A stretch of DNA of 64,000 nucleotides from the NCBI GenBank assembly GCA_025765615.1, contig JAIVFJ010000011.1:516128-580127 (forward strand), read 5' to 3'. Every line of letters starts with the position of its first letter. Within the stretch, counting starts at the first letter, position 1. The notes beneath the pieces are model-generated. The model saw nothing but the letters and a program-made list of their open reading frames with translations. It made no database searches and was not told the origin of the DNA. Shown here piece after piece: positions 19,745 through 29,912 of the stretch. This DNA is from Zopfochytrium polystomum (Eukaryota; Chytridiomycota; Chytridiomycetes; Chytridiales; Chytridiaceae). Made by a program: the position numbers and the translations under genes.

Positions 19745-21663
19745 TCACTTGGCGCTCGCGCCAACGTGCCTCTGCCTCAACCTCGACACCTCCCCGTACG
19801 CCGCCGCTACGCCCAAGGGCACCGTCAGCGCCAGCCCCGCAACGCATACCGCCGCCGACGTCGAAAACCACGCCTTGTTCATCGCAAACACCAGGCCAAA
19901 GTTGAATGGCACCGACAGAGTCACCGTCACGCGCAGGAACGATTGAATGGCGGCGGCCTCGAGGGTGTACCTCCATCTGGGGAGGATCGTGTAAGGTGAC
20001 GGTGTTTAGCTAAGAAACAAACACACGTGCGCCATAGGTCGCGCGGCGGGGTGGGGTGGGAACTTACGCGTGAAGGGCATAGCACAGCGTCGAGGCGATG
20101 AGCGAGAAGAACACGTAGAGAAAAGTCGTGATAATGAAGGCGTCCATGGTCGTCAGATCTAGTTTTTGTCCGGGTCATTTCTCGTTTAAACGTGGAAGAG
20201 TGGGGAAGAAGGGGGGGGGGGGGGGGGGGGGGGGGGGGCTGGTGAGGGATAGGAAAGGGGACCGCGTACATCGCACTTTGGGGAGCTCTTGGGACACGAC
20301 CACGTTCAGAGTGACGACCGACAGCATCAGTGCGACCATTCCCGTAAAGCGCGGCGGAAACTGCGCGGGCTCGATAAAGTAGGTGGTGCAGCTGACGAGG
20401 CAGAGGATCGCCATCGGAAGACTAGTGCGGCGGTTCGCACATCAGCGCGTCTTACTTTCACAGGGCCTCCCCTCCCCCGCCGTTTGGAAAACCTCTCGGC
20501 TTACATGTATCGCGTGATATACGACGACGGCACGCGGGTAACCTCAAAGGTGAACGTCGCCTCCCCCGCCGCATTCACCGAGCTTTGGTTGCTGATCAAC
20601 TGGGGCGCCCGGGGAAGCGAACGGAATCACAAAAAAAAAAAAAAAAAAAAAAAAAAAGCGGCGCGAGCGTCGTGTGAGGATTTTGAATTTTTGGCCAAAA
20701 TGGCCCCCCCCTCCAGTACAGGTGAGAAAAGCTTACGGTCCAAAGCGACGAAAAGCCGTCCGCGGCGAACCCGGCGCCGACAACGTCCAGCATGAGACGA
20801 CCGCTGTCGCCCTTGCCGAAAATCAGCGAGACGGAGAGGGTCTGGTTGTCGTAAGGGAAGCGGTGGAGGTTGTATTTGGAGGAGAAAGGCAGGACGAGTT
20901 GCTAGTACGTGGAAACAAAAAAGGTTGTGGCGGGGGGTTTGAGGGGGCGGCGCGAGAGTGAGAACCGGCTGGCTGGGGGGTTTGAAAGTTTTTGCGGGTT
21001 GGCGGGGTGCGTGCGGAAACAGACGCTGTCACAGCCTACCCTCGACCACACCACGGTCCCCAACCCGTTCGCGAGGATGTTAAAGTCTTCAAAGATCGGG
21101 TTGGGCATGTTGGCGGTGTCGATGGCGAGCTTTGAAAAGTAAATGACCGGCGTCCACGCGAGCGTCGGGTCGACCTCGAGCGGCGCCACGTCCGCAAAGT
21201 TTCGGTTTGCAAAGCTCAGGCGCGGGTCGGTCCAGATCAGCAGGACGGTCATGTCGAGCTTTTTTTTTTTTTTTTTTGGATTTGTGTGAGCCGTTACAAA
21301 GAAAACGTCCGAAACACAAAACACCCGCCCCCCGGCGACACACACAATAAAAGAGCTAGACTTTGGCTCGACGCCGTAGATTCGGTTGACGTCGAGGAAC
21401 ACCGAGACCACGGTGCTGCCCTGCGCCGTGACCTCTCCCGACGCGGAGATGTAGGGCGGGTCGAGCTTGCGGTACGGCCTCTCCGGGTTGTAGAAGAGGT
21501 ACTGCGTCGCCAGGTGGGTGGAGGCTGTCGTGTTGATGCTGAAGCCGGCGGGGAAGATTGTGGTGGTGTTCGCGGCGGTGATGGTGGTGGTGGCCTGGGC
21601 AGCAACGGTCTGGGTTGCGGTGAGGAGAAGGAGGGAGAGGAAGCGAGCAACGGTGGCCGGCAT
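19745..21663 (-). CDS. pentameric ligand-gated ion channel (Cys-loop superfamily, Pro-loop type), copy 1
   Basis: Seven exons (21346-21663, 21040-21258, 20737-20901, 20505-20599, 20270-20421, 20068-20158, 19745-19976) encode 423 aa. A signal peptide (about 1-22) precedes an extracellular beta-sandwich carrying the superfamily signatures LLIWTDPRL (W-x-D motif, about 113-120) and FPYDNQTL (about 194-201). In animal receptors the Cys-loop flanks the second motif; here both Cys are absent but the central Pro is kept. Helix M1 follows RYILPMAILCLVSCTTYFIEP, M2 is PPRFTGMVALMLSVVTLNVVV, and then LPKVRYLTTMDAFIIT enters M3, the classic order P-x-R...LP-V-x-Y...D. A short M3-M4 link precedes M4 and one extra hydrophobic segment (about 387-408). 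Plasma-membrane location, ion selectivity and ligand are inferred or unknown. Intron 5 contains a 28-G run. Confidence 0.88.
20211..20238. repeat. uninterrupted poly-G tract (28 nt) in an ion-channel intron
   Basis: Twenty-eight consecutive G on the plus strand lie inside intron 5 of channel copy 1, so the pre-mRNA carries poly-C and the non-template strand could form a G-quadruplex. The equivalent intron of copy 2 lacks it. Confidence 0.9.
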
Positions 21664-22565
21664 GGTGGAGGTTGTGGTGGAGGGCGTGTGGGCTGTGGAG
21701 TGGAGTCTGACTTGAAGTGGCGCATTAAAAAATGGAGGGGAGGCTGCGCGTTTGCGTTTTTCCCTAACTGCACACAAACACAAAAGACAGCTTTTGGGAT
21801 CAACCACCCGCCAGCCAACAACAAAAAAAAAAAGAAAAAAAAAGCAAACGGTGGCGTATTCTGAAGTGCTTGTCAGGTCGGACAACAAAGTCCGACCAAA
21901 AAATCTTCCAAAGCCCTCCTCAGCCAACTAGTACTCTGTGCAGGCGGGGAATGGCGCCGTATTGCAAAGAAGATGTACACTAACGCGGTTCAGACCGATG
22001 AAGCGCATCTCGTCAATCTCGTCAAAGTTGCGTACGAGAAAAATCCACATACAACCGTCCCCTTGACGTTGCCGAGGTCAATATATTGCCGAGGAAACCG
22101 GAGGGCGGAGGGCGGTTGTTGAATGGCTGTGATGTGCAGAGTGCGTATGGCTGGGAGGGCAAAGAAGGGTGACAAGGACGAGGAGGGCGGGGGAGAGTGT
22201 GCCGGCATCCACGGTCGTCTCTGACGGAGTGAAGGAGAGAAGGGTGCAAGTGAGTGCCAGATGTGTTTAGTGTGGAAGAAGTCAGGGGCGGAGCATCCTG
22301 CTTACTGTCTCTGGGACCCGCCCCTCCAGAAAAAGCTGCAATCGATCTGCATACATTTATACGCACAGAACCTGAACCCGCAAGTACCTCACACGCCAAT
22401 TGCATTTGAAATTTGAAAGAATAAGTGACTGACTTGTTTGCCTAGCTTACTTCATTCACTACTGAACAAACTCAATCAAAACTACTTCTTAACTAAATAA
22501 TCGAAACCAAAAAAAAAATAGGGAAAAATCGAAAAAGACTGCCGCCATACTCGACGAGCTCATCG
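21664..22565. other. intergenic between the two channel genes
   Basis: This 900-bp head-to-tail spacer contains the promoter of channel copy 1, with A-rich tracts near 21820-21845. No further exon or gene was supported. Confidence 0.5.
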
Positions 22566-24315
22566 TCACTTTGGCCCACCACCCTGCTGCTTCTGCTTCG
22601 ACCTCGACAGCTCCCAGAACGCTGCGCCGACGCCCACCGGCACGGTCAGTAGGAGACCTGCCACGCAGACGCCGGCACCCGCCGAGAACCCGGATTTGCT
22701 GAGGGAGTACACCAGGCCGAACGTGAATGGGATCGTCAGGGTCACCGCTACGCGAAGGAACGCCTGTAATGCGGCCGATTCAGTCGTATATTTCCACCTG
22801 GACCGAGGTTGCGGAAGAGGGGGTGGAGGTTGGGGCTTTAATTCAAGGGGGAACACTTTGCACGATTTTAAAACTCACGAGTGCAGAGTGTAGCACGCCG
22901 TCGACGCTATTAGAGAGAAGAAGACATATAAAAACGTGGTGATGATGAAGGCGTCCATAGTCGTTAAATCTGATTTTGTTTTGGAGGATGACGTTCTCGT
23001 TATCAAAACGCGAAAGCAAGAGGTGAAAACAGATGCCAACTACTACACGTACATTGCACTTTTGGCAACTCCTGCGAGACAATGACATTAAGGGTGACGA
23101 CGGCCAGCATCAGCGCGATCAAGCCGGTGAAACGTGGAGGGAACGCCGAAGGCTCGATAAAGTACGTTGTGCAACTGACAATGCAGAGCAAGGCCATTGG
23201 GAGGCTGGAAAATGAGACCCCCCGAGATCAGTTTCGAACATCGGCAGAGGAACTCGAAACGGGACGAGCGGGCTTACATGTATCGGGTGATGTACGAGGA
23301 CGGCACGCGGCTGATTGCAAACGAGAAGGTTGCTTCCCCGGAGCCCGTTGCGTTGGTCGTGTTTGTGTAGTCGTCCAGCTGTGAGGACGAGGGTGGTTGT
23401 GAGTGACCGAGTGCAATGCTCAAAGCACAGGCTGCAACTTACGCTCCAGAGCGACGAAAAGCCATCAGTAGTGAACGTGGTGCCGGCCACCGCGAGACCG
23501 AGTCGGCCGCTGTCGCCTTTGCCGAGGACGAGGGAGACCGAGAGAGTTTGGTTGTCGTAAGGGAACCCGCGGAGGCTGTATTTCGACGAGAACGGCAGGA
23601 CCAGTTGCTGAGGACGATACCAAGGGGACAAGAGCAAGAATCAGTCACCCGCAACGTCGCGAACCAAAGTTCAACCTTACCCGCTGCCACACTACAGTCC
23701 CCCTGCCGTCTCCAATGATGTAAAAGTCCTCAAACACCGGGTTGGGCACGTTGGCGGTGTCGATGGCAAGCTTGGAGAAGTATATGAACGGCTTCCAGAC
23801 GAGGTCCGAATCGACTTCGAGGGCCGTCGTGGTCGCAAAGTTTGCATTTTCAAAGGCGAGGCGGGGATCGATCCAAGCGAGGTTGACGGTCATGTCGAGC
23901 TTTAAAGGAAAGACACCCAGAGCGTTAGCCCAAATACAAGAGAGACACGGTTCAACATTCCCCCATTTTGCTCCAAACTCACAATGAACGAGCTGGACTT
24001 GGGTTCAACGCCGTAGATGCGGTTGACGGTAAGTTCGACGACGACGGTGGTGCCTGCGCTATCGGTGACCTCGCCTGTGGTTGGAGAGACGTACGGCGGG
24101 TCCAGCTTGTGGTAGGGCCGGGCGGTGTTGTTGAACAAGTACTGGGTCGCAAAGTGGGTCGAGGCGGTGGTGTTGATGCTGAAGCCCGTGGGGAGCTGCA
24201 GGACGGTCGAGTTTGCGGGGGCGATAACCGTCTGGGCTCTTGCGGCGGATACGCATGCGGCTGCGACGGCGAGCAGGACGCCCAGCAGGCGGCGTGGCGA
24301 GGCTGTGGTGCGCAT
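22566..24315 (-). CDS. pentameric ligand-gated ion channel (Cys-loop superfamily, Pro-loop type), copy 2
   Basis: Seven exons (23983-24315, 23681-23899, 23443-23607, 23278-23378, 23053-23204, 22879-22969, 22566-22797) encode 430 aa. All six introns sit at the same positions and phases as in copy 1, and five of the seven exons have identical lengths. Key segments are a signal peptide (LLGVLLAVAAACVSAARA), NLAWIDPRLAF, FPYDNQTLSVSL, RYILPMALLCIVSCTTYFIEP, PPRFTGLIALMLAVVTLNVIV, LPKVQYLTTMDAFIITT, M4 and the same extra C-terminal hydrophobic segment. Cys-loop cysteines are again absent. Introns here are short (about 73-85 nt) and lack the homopolymers seen in copy 1. Paralogues in this family can form hetero-pentamers, so a joint channel is possible but inferred. 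Confidence 0.88.
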
Positions 24316-24707
24316 GATGGGGTAGGGGGGGAGGGGGGGGGGTAAGGGGGGGCGGTCGGTTGAGTAGCGGAGCGGTGCGAGGTGAAGCCGGCGTTAAGAC
24401 AGGGGGGGTGGTGGGTGAAGTGGTGGCGGTTGTTGGAAGCGTGGGAACCCTTTTTTTTCTCCTTCTTCTGTTTGATTTTAATATTGAGTGTGTGGGTTGC
24501 TTTGTTGCTTTGGGGGTTGCTGTTGTGGGGGGGGACAGGGCAAGAGACAGAGGCACAAGACAGGCAAACAGACTGACCAGCCCCCGACAGACAGACAGAC
24601 TGTCTTCGACCTTCCCGTCGGCATCCGAAAACTGAGCCCTTTGTGTTTCATTTAGGCCCAAAAGGGGGAGATCGGTGGATCAAAACAATGAAAAGAGAGA
24701 AAGGGGG

Positions 24708-24743
<36 letters not shown>

Positions 24744-24765
24744 AGAGATAGAGAGAGAGAGAGAT

Positions 24766-24815
<50 letters not shown>

Positions 24816-25751
24816 CATGGAGGGAGACATGCAAAACACTAAGGTGAGGGGCCCCCTCCAGTGGTTCAAAGCTCCGCTGGAAGCAAAAACAACAAATGCA
24901 ATATTAAAACTAACATAAGCCAAGGAGCGTTTCATCAAGTCAATTACCTCGCCGCCACAGAGTCGTTGGGAAGAATTTCACGAGGAAAAATCACTGCCCG
25001 TGGGTTGATGTGGTGTTGCCTTCAACGGCTGGCATTGTGACTTGAACCCTAGGCCCTTGAGTGACAAGATACCCAGACCTCCCATGCTTTCTCTTGTGCA
25101 AACCCTACAGCGATCGGAGCCAACACGGAGCATTGCAAACGTGCGTCATACCAGCTCACCTACCCACGACAGATAGCAGCATCAAGTGTACGCAGTGGCA
25201 CGCAATGGAGGTGCGCCCATTAGTTAGATGGTGGGATCTGGGTGATGGGGAGGATTGAGTGTCCGTTGCAAAATAAATGTAAAATAGCCGCACCCTTGCT
25301 TGCCCACGAGAAGAAAGAGTTCAGTCTTGAATCACAAGGAGTGGTGCAGTGGAGATGCCTGATGACCCTGTAAGTCCGTAGCGCATTGGGTGGGTTTGCT
25401 GAGGTGATACCTGGATGCAGTCTATAACGGTTCACTGTTGATGGCTCTTTCTCTTCCCGTCGGCCCCTTCAAGGCTGGAACAATATAAAATTAAAAAAAT
25501 TGCACTGCTGTTGGGAGTTCGCAGCGCCGGTAAACATCGGGTGTGGGCTCCGTTTGATTTTCCAAAACCAGGGGTCATGATTCTCCATGTAGGAAGTTTG
25601 GCCCCAGGCAGTGAAAAATCATCCCCAAGGTTTTGCGCAAAGTCGACACAGAATTACTTCGCTAATTGTCACTGGGATTGGCCCAACCTCTTCTTGCGAT
25701 TCACTCAGGTCAGCAACATCGCGTTATTCACCCCCCACCCCCCCTTCTTCA
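24316..25751. other. intergenic with long (GA)n tract, no gene seen
   Basis: This is the upstream region of channel copy 2 and contains an interrupted (GA)n microsatellite at about 24712-24813. The 24840-25700 segment shows no repeat or coding domain that could be recognised. Confidence 0.5.
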
Positions 25752-27584
25752 TCAGTGCGGCATCATATCCAGGAGCAGCGACAGCACCTTCTTCTGGATG
25801 GCCAGGTGGTCCGCCTCCGTCGACACAAAGAACAGCGGCACGCCAGCCTTGTCCGTCGTCGTCGTCGTCGTCGTCAGGGGAATCCAAAAAGGGGAGGTTC
25901 ACACACAGAGAAACGTTGTTCAGTCGCTTTTTACTGAGCCGAAATGCAAATAAAGCGTGCACTCGCTACCTACCCTCTCCATCTCCGCCTGATGGTACTT
26001 GAGCAGCTGCCCCATCTCCGAGTACAGGTACATGTCAAACTCGGCGAGTTCCCGCGTGCAGTCGGCTTCCAGCCGCGCGACCGCCCGCGCTGGCGGTTTG
26101 TTCCCGAGCAGCTCCCTGCCAACGACAAAATAAAATAGTTGTGCGTATTATAATCAGCGCAGAGGGCGGAACGGCGAGAGCTTACGCTGCAAACACCTGC
26201 GACCGCTTCTTTTCGTGCTTCTCAAGCACCAGTTCGCGCTGTGAGAGGAGCACCGACTCTTTGGCTTCCTGCGTGCCCCCCCGAACAACAACAATCGTAA
26301 AACTCGAAGTCAGAGATCCGGCAACCACGTGCAACCACCCAAACTCAACAAAAAAATAAACACCCTCACCTGATCCTGCCGCAGCCGCTTCACAACCTCA
26401 AACACCGCCTCGTCCTCTGCGAGCCGCGCAAGCTCCGCCAGCACCCCCGGCGTGATCTTCAGCGGCCCGCGCGGCGCCGGCGCCGCGGGCGGCTGCTGCG
26501 GAACAACAGCCGCCGCCGCCGCCGCTGGCTCCACTGCCCCCGTGCCCATGAACAACCCCGACACCATCGACGACGACGACGACAACGACGCCGACGAAGT
26601 TGCCGGCGACGCCCCCACCCCCGCGTCACTTCTCCCGCGCGCACCATGCTGCGGCGCTGCGACCCCAGTTCCCGCCCCGGTCGACAACGACGACGCGCCC
26701 GCCCCCTCCAGCGGCGGCAAGCTCGCGAGCTGCGGCCGCGCCGCCGCCGCCGCCTGGCCGCCTCCGCCGCCGCCGCCAGCGGCCTCCTGCTGCCGCAGCG
26801 TCGCGCGGACTTGCTGGATCACCGCCGGCGACAGCGCCATGGACAGCGCGCTCGAGAGGTCAAAGGACGGGGGCGCCGGTGCGGGGTGTGCAGGGTGTGT
26901 GGCGGGACCGTTTGAGGCGTTGGCGGCGGCGGCGGGGAATATCGGCGGAGGGGTGTAGGACTGTGCGAGCGTCTGCGCGAGGCCTTGAAGGCCGCCCAGC
27001 GATGGTGCGGCGGCCGGCGGCGCCCCCTGTGTGGGTGTGGTGGGGTGGGGTCGTTTTGTGATGCGGATGTTAGAAGTGAGGGTAAGCGGAAGGAGTGAAG
27101 TGCAACTTGCGTGAAGACGCGTCGTTTCGCTGAGGGCCGCGAGCAGCTCCTGCGGGAAGTAACAAAGAGGAGGTTAGGGGGTCATTTGGCCCTGTGAGAT
27201 GCGCGAGCACGGTTTTTTTACCGTGGCGCGACCAAAGCCAGCAGCGCCATCCCCGCCTCCGCCTCCGCCGCCGTCGAATCGGCCGACGCCAGTGCTGGAC
27301 GGCCATTGGCGGAGTGCGCTGCCGCCGCCGGCGCCGCCGAATGATACGCCCGTCGACGACGACAACGACGACAAGGAGTCTGAAGGTTGGTGAGGTGCGA
27401 GGGACCCGAAGAGCGCGGGGTTGGGCAGGGAGGCCGCGATCGCGGCGATCGCGGCTGGATCGAAGGTCGGCAGCGTCGGCGGCGGCGCCTGGGCGGGGGC
27501 CGGCGGTGGGGCAGGCTGCGGAGGCGGGAGGACGGACTGCAGCGACGCGAGGATGGCGGCGAGGTCTGGCGGTTGCTGTTGCAT
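25752..27584 (-). CDS. DGCR6-like protein with long disordered N-terminus
   Basis: Six exons (27222-27584, 27111-27149, 26370-27026, 26186-26268, 25974-26115, 25752-25847) encode 459 aa. Residues 1-330 are Pro/Ala/Gly/Ser-rich and disordered. The last 125 residues resemble the DGCR6 family (vertebrate DiGeorge critical region 6): PGVLAELARLAEDEAVFEVV, a helical REL.LEKHEKKRSQVFA stretch, and the terminal ERAGVPLFFVSTEADHLAIQ pattern with a hydrophobic ending, LLLDMMPH. The biochemical role of DGCR6 is not well defined. The small exon 2 is followed by a GC-AG intron (donor GCAAGT), judged from frame and acceptor fit. The start lies 136 bp downstream of the START-like gene's stop, on the same strand. 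Confidence 0.7.
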
Positions 27585-27720
27585 CGTTGACACGTGAACC
27601 GCCAACCAAAAGTTCAACAACTCTTGCTATCTATTGCCGTCTCTGCCACCAGACCGCAAGCGCAAAAACTACTTGGGCTACCTTCTACTGCCTTTTCTCC
27701 GGCCCAGCCACGAACTACAT

Positions 27721-29867
27721 TCATACGCCCGCATCCACCCCACTGCCCCCGCGCGACCTTCGCTCCAACGTTGGCTCCGTCAGCACCACCCTGGGAGGAG
27801 CCGCTCCTGCCACACCAGACGGACCATTCACGCCGTCCACAAACTCCGAAGCCGGCGTCCCAAAAAGCGACGCTTCCACAACCTCCTCGCCGTCCGCGTC
27901 GTTCGCCGTGTCCGTCTCGTTCCCCGCCGCCGCCCGAGCCGCGCCGACGTCCACGCTCGGCGGATCCACAGACGAAAAACTGGCATGGGAGGTTCCGACC
28001 GAGGCCGGCGCAGCCGCGGCGGTGGTCTCGCCGAAAGTTGGGCTTCGGAGAATGCTGTGGAGCGCCTCGATGGACCGCGGCGTGGAGCGGACAGAGTGGT
28101 AAAAGATGCGCTCGTGTGTGACAAAGGCGTCTTCTTCAAAGTCGATGATTTGCGCGAGGCGACTGTGCCCGGGGCGTGTTTTGGAGTGGCCTGGGTTATT
28201 TTTGCGAGTTTTTGGGGAGGGCAACGAGGTGGATGTGTGGTTATTTATGAATACATTTTCTCTCGTTGTCCACCAAATCCCTCACCAAGAACAAAACCAG
28301 AGGTGCGGATGCGGATGCGCGGGATCCCGTCGCTGAGCGGAGCGCGGGGATGGTGCACAGAGGAGGATGCCATCAGCAGACGTCCGTCCGGCAGCACTCG
28401 GTGATGCGAGAGCGCAACGGAGTCAAAGTAGAGCGTTTGTCCGTCTGGAGGCGGCAGCATCCGTGTTTTCTTGTCAATGACTGGCTTGACGCCCGTCTGA
28501 GAGGAGAAGAAGAGGTTATGGTTCACGCGGGTCGTAGCGTCAACCACTTCCAGAACGTCGGTTGTCAGGCAAATGTCGTCCCACTGCGGCCGCGTCTATC
28601 AAAATGAAAATGCTTGTCACCGACAGTGTCCAAGCACAGCCAAGGCCAAAGCTCCTTACCCCAGCACGTCGCAGATACTCGTACGCCCTGTCGAAATCGC
28701 ACGGAATCTCCGTCACAAAGAGAAGCCTCGTCCTGTGCCGCTGGTGCAGAAAGATCTTGAACGGTACCCGCTTCGTCCCGCGCGCCTCCTTCAGCCAAAC
28801 CCAGTCCGGCGAGTCCAGCAGCCCTAGCACCCGCCGGCACAGCCGGTCGATCTGCGCGGGCGACCACGGCTCGAACGGTCGGTCCGGCGCGGCGTCCGAC
28901 GAGACGGTCGAGCCGGACTCCTCCGTGACGACCGACGGCGAGACGCCCCGCGGCAAACCAGACGACGACGGCGACGGCCCCTCCGACGAACCGGCGGAGC
29001 CTTTCGCACCGTCCACGGACTGGTCCCGCTCCCCACGCCTCGACGCCCGCTCGTGCGCCGACGCCTGCTCCAGCGCCTTGTACCGCGCACGCACCGAGAT
29101 CCGGCCGCCGCCGCCGCCGCCGGCTCGCGCCGGCTTCCGCGCTCCTCCGCCGACGGCGCCGGCGGAGGCGGCGGTTCCGCCCTTCTTCTTCATCAGCCGG
29201 TCGAACCGCACAAAGTCGGTCTCCCAGTCTCCGCTGTCGCTGCCGCCGTCGCCATCGCCGCCATCGTGCTGATCGGCACGGGGTTTTCCGGCGGGAGGTC
29301 GGTCTCGAGAGGCGGAGCGCCGCGGGGGCGGGGAGGATGCCAGGTCGTCGGAGTTGCGGAGGCCCAGCCGTCGGGCGGGGAAGCGTGGGGAGTGGGTGGG
29401 GCTGGGCTGCGGGGTGGACGGGCGGCTGAGGTGGGACAGCTTGGGGTCGACGGGGAGTGGGGGGTTGTTGTATATCCTAGGGGTGGGAGGGGCAGGGTAG
29501 ACTGTTTCTGGCTCGGCGCGCAGGATCACGGCGAGGACGAAAAGGCAGGCAAAGTAGAACAAGATGCCCAACGACACATGGAGCGAGGATGCGACCATCG
29601 CTGTGGTTGGTTGTTTTGGTTGAAGTTAGCTGTGCTGAAATCGTCAAACAGTTGAGTCCACTTACCTTGGTGGATGACAAAGAGGACTGGGGAGATGGTG
29701 ATCAGCCGGAGGAAGAGTACCGCCTTGTCCTCGGCAAGCGTCGGCGGGCGAGTACGGGCGGATCCGGCGGGCCTGCCACCGCTACCGCCGCCGCCGCCGC
29801 TGATCGGGTCCAGCGACGCAGGCGGCGGATACGATGGGATGGACGACGCAACCTTCATCATCGTCAT
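27721..29867 (-). CDS. membrane-anchored START-like lipid-binding protein
   Basis: Four exons (29666-29867, 28660-29600, 28286-28595, 27721-28190) encode 640 aa. Near the N-terminus two hydrophobic stretches (LFLRLITISPVLFVIHQAMV and LGILFYFACLFVLAVIL, about 50-90) suggest a membrane hairpin. Then comes a roughly 200-residue disordered region. From about 300 to 530 the pattern fits a START/SRPBCC lipid-transfer domain: WVWLKEARGTKRVPFKIFLH, RRAGTRPQWDDICLTTDVLE, SVALSHHRVLPDGRLLMASS, IRTSGFVLG and RLAQIIDFEEDAF. The tail is disordered. By analogy with membrane-anchored START/StART-like proteins it may move sterols or phospholipids at contact sites, but the lipid is unknown. It shares a 45-bp divergent promoter with the amidohydrolase. 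Confidence 0.55.
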
Positions 29868-29912
29868 GTGCCCCTCCCCCACAATCACGATCGATTGAAT
29901 TTCTTCGCAACC
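29868..29912. promoter_or_regulatory. 45-bp divergent interval between two start codons
   Basis: The ATG of the START-like gene (29865-29867, minus) and the ATG of the amidohydrolase (29913-29915, plus) are only 45 bp apart. Both promoters must be shared or lie inside the opposing gene. The interval holds a C-rich run and CACGATCGATTG, but no TATA box. Confidence 0.6.

Noticed and set aside
28501..28545. Extra short intron in the START-like gene (ends CTTCTTCTCCTCTCAG)
   Set aside because: The only donor would give an intron of about 31 nt, below the size of every other intron here, and the sequence reads through in frame.
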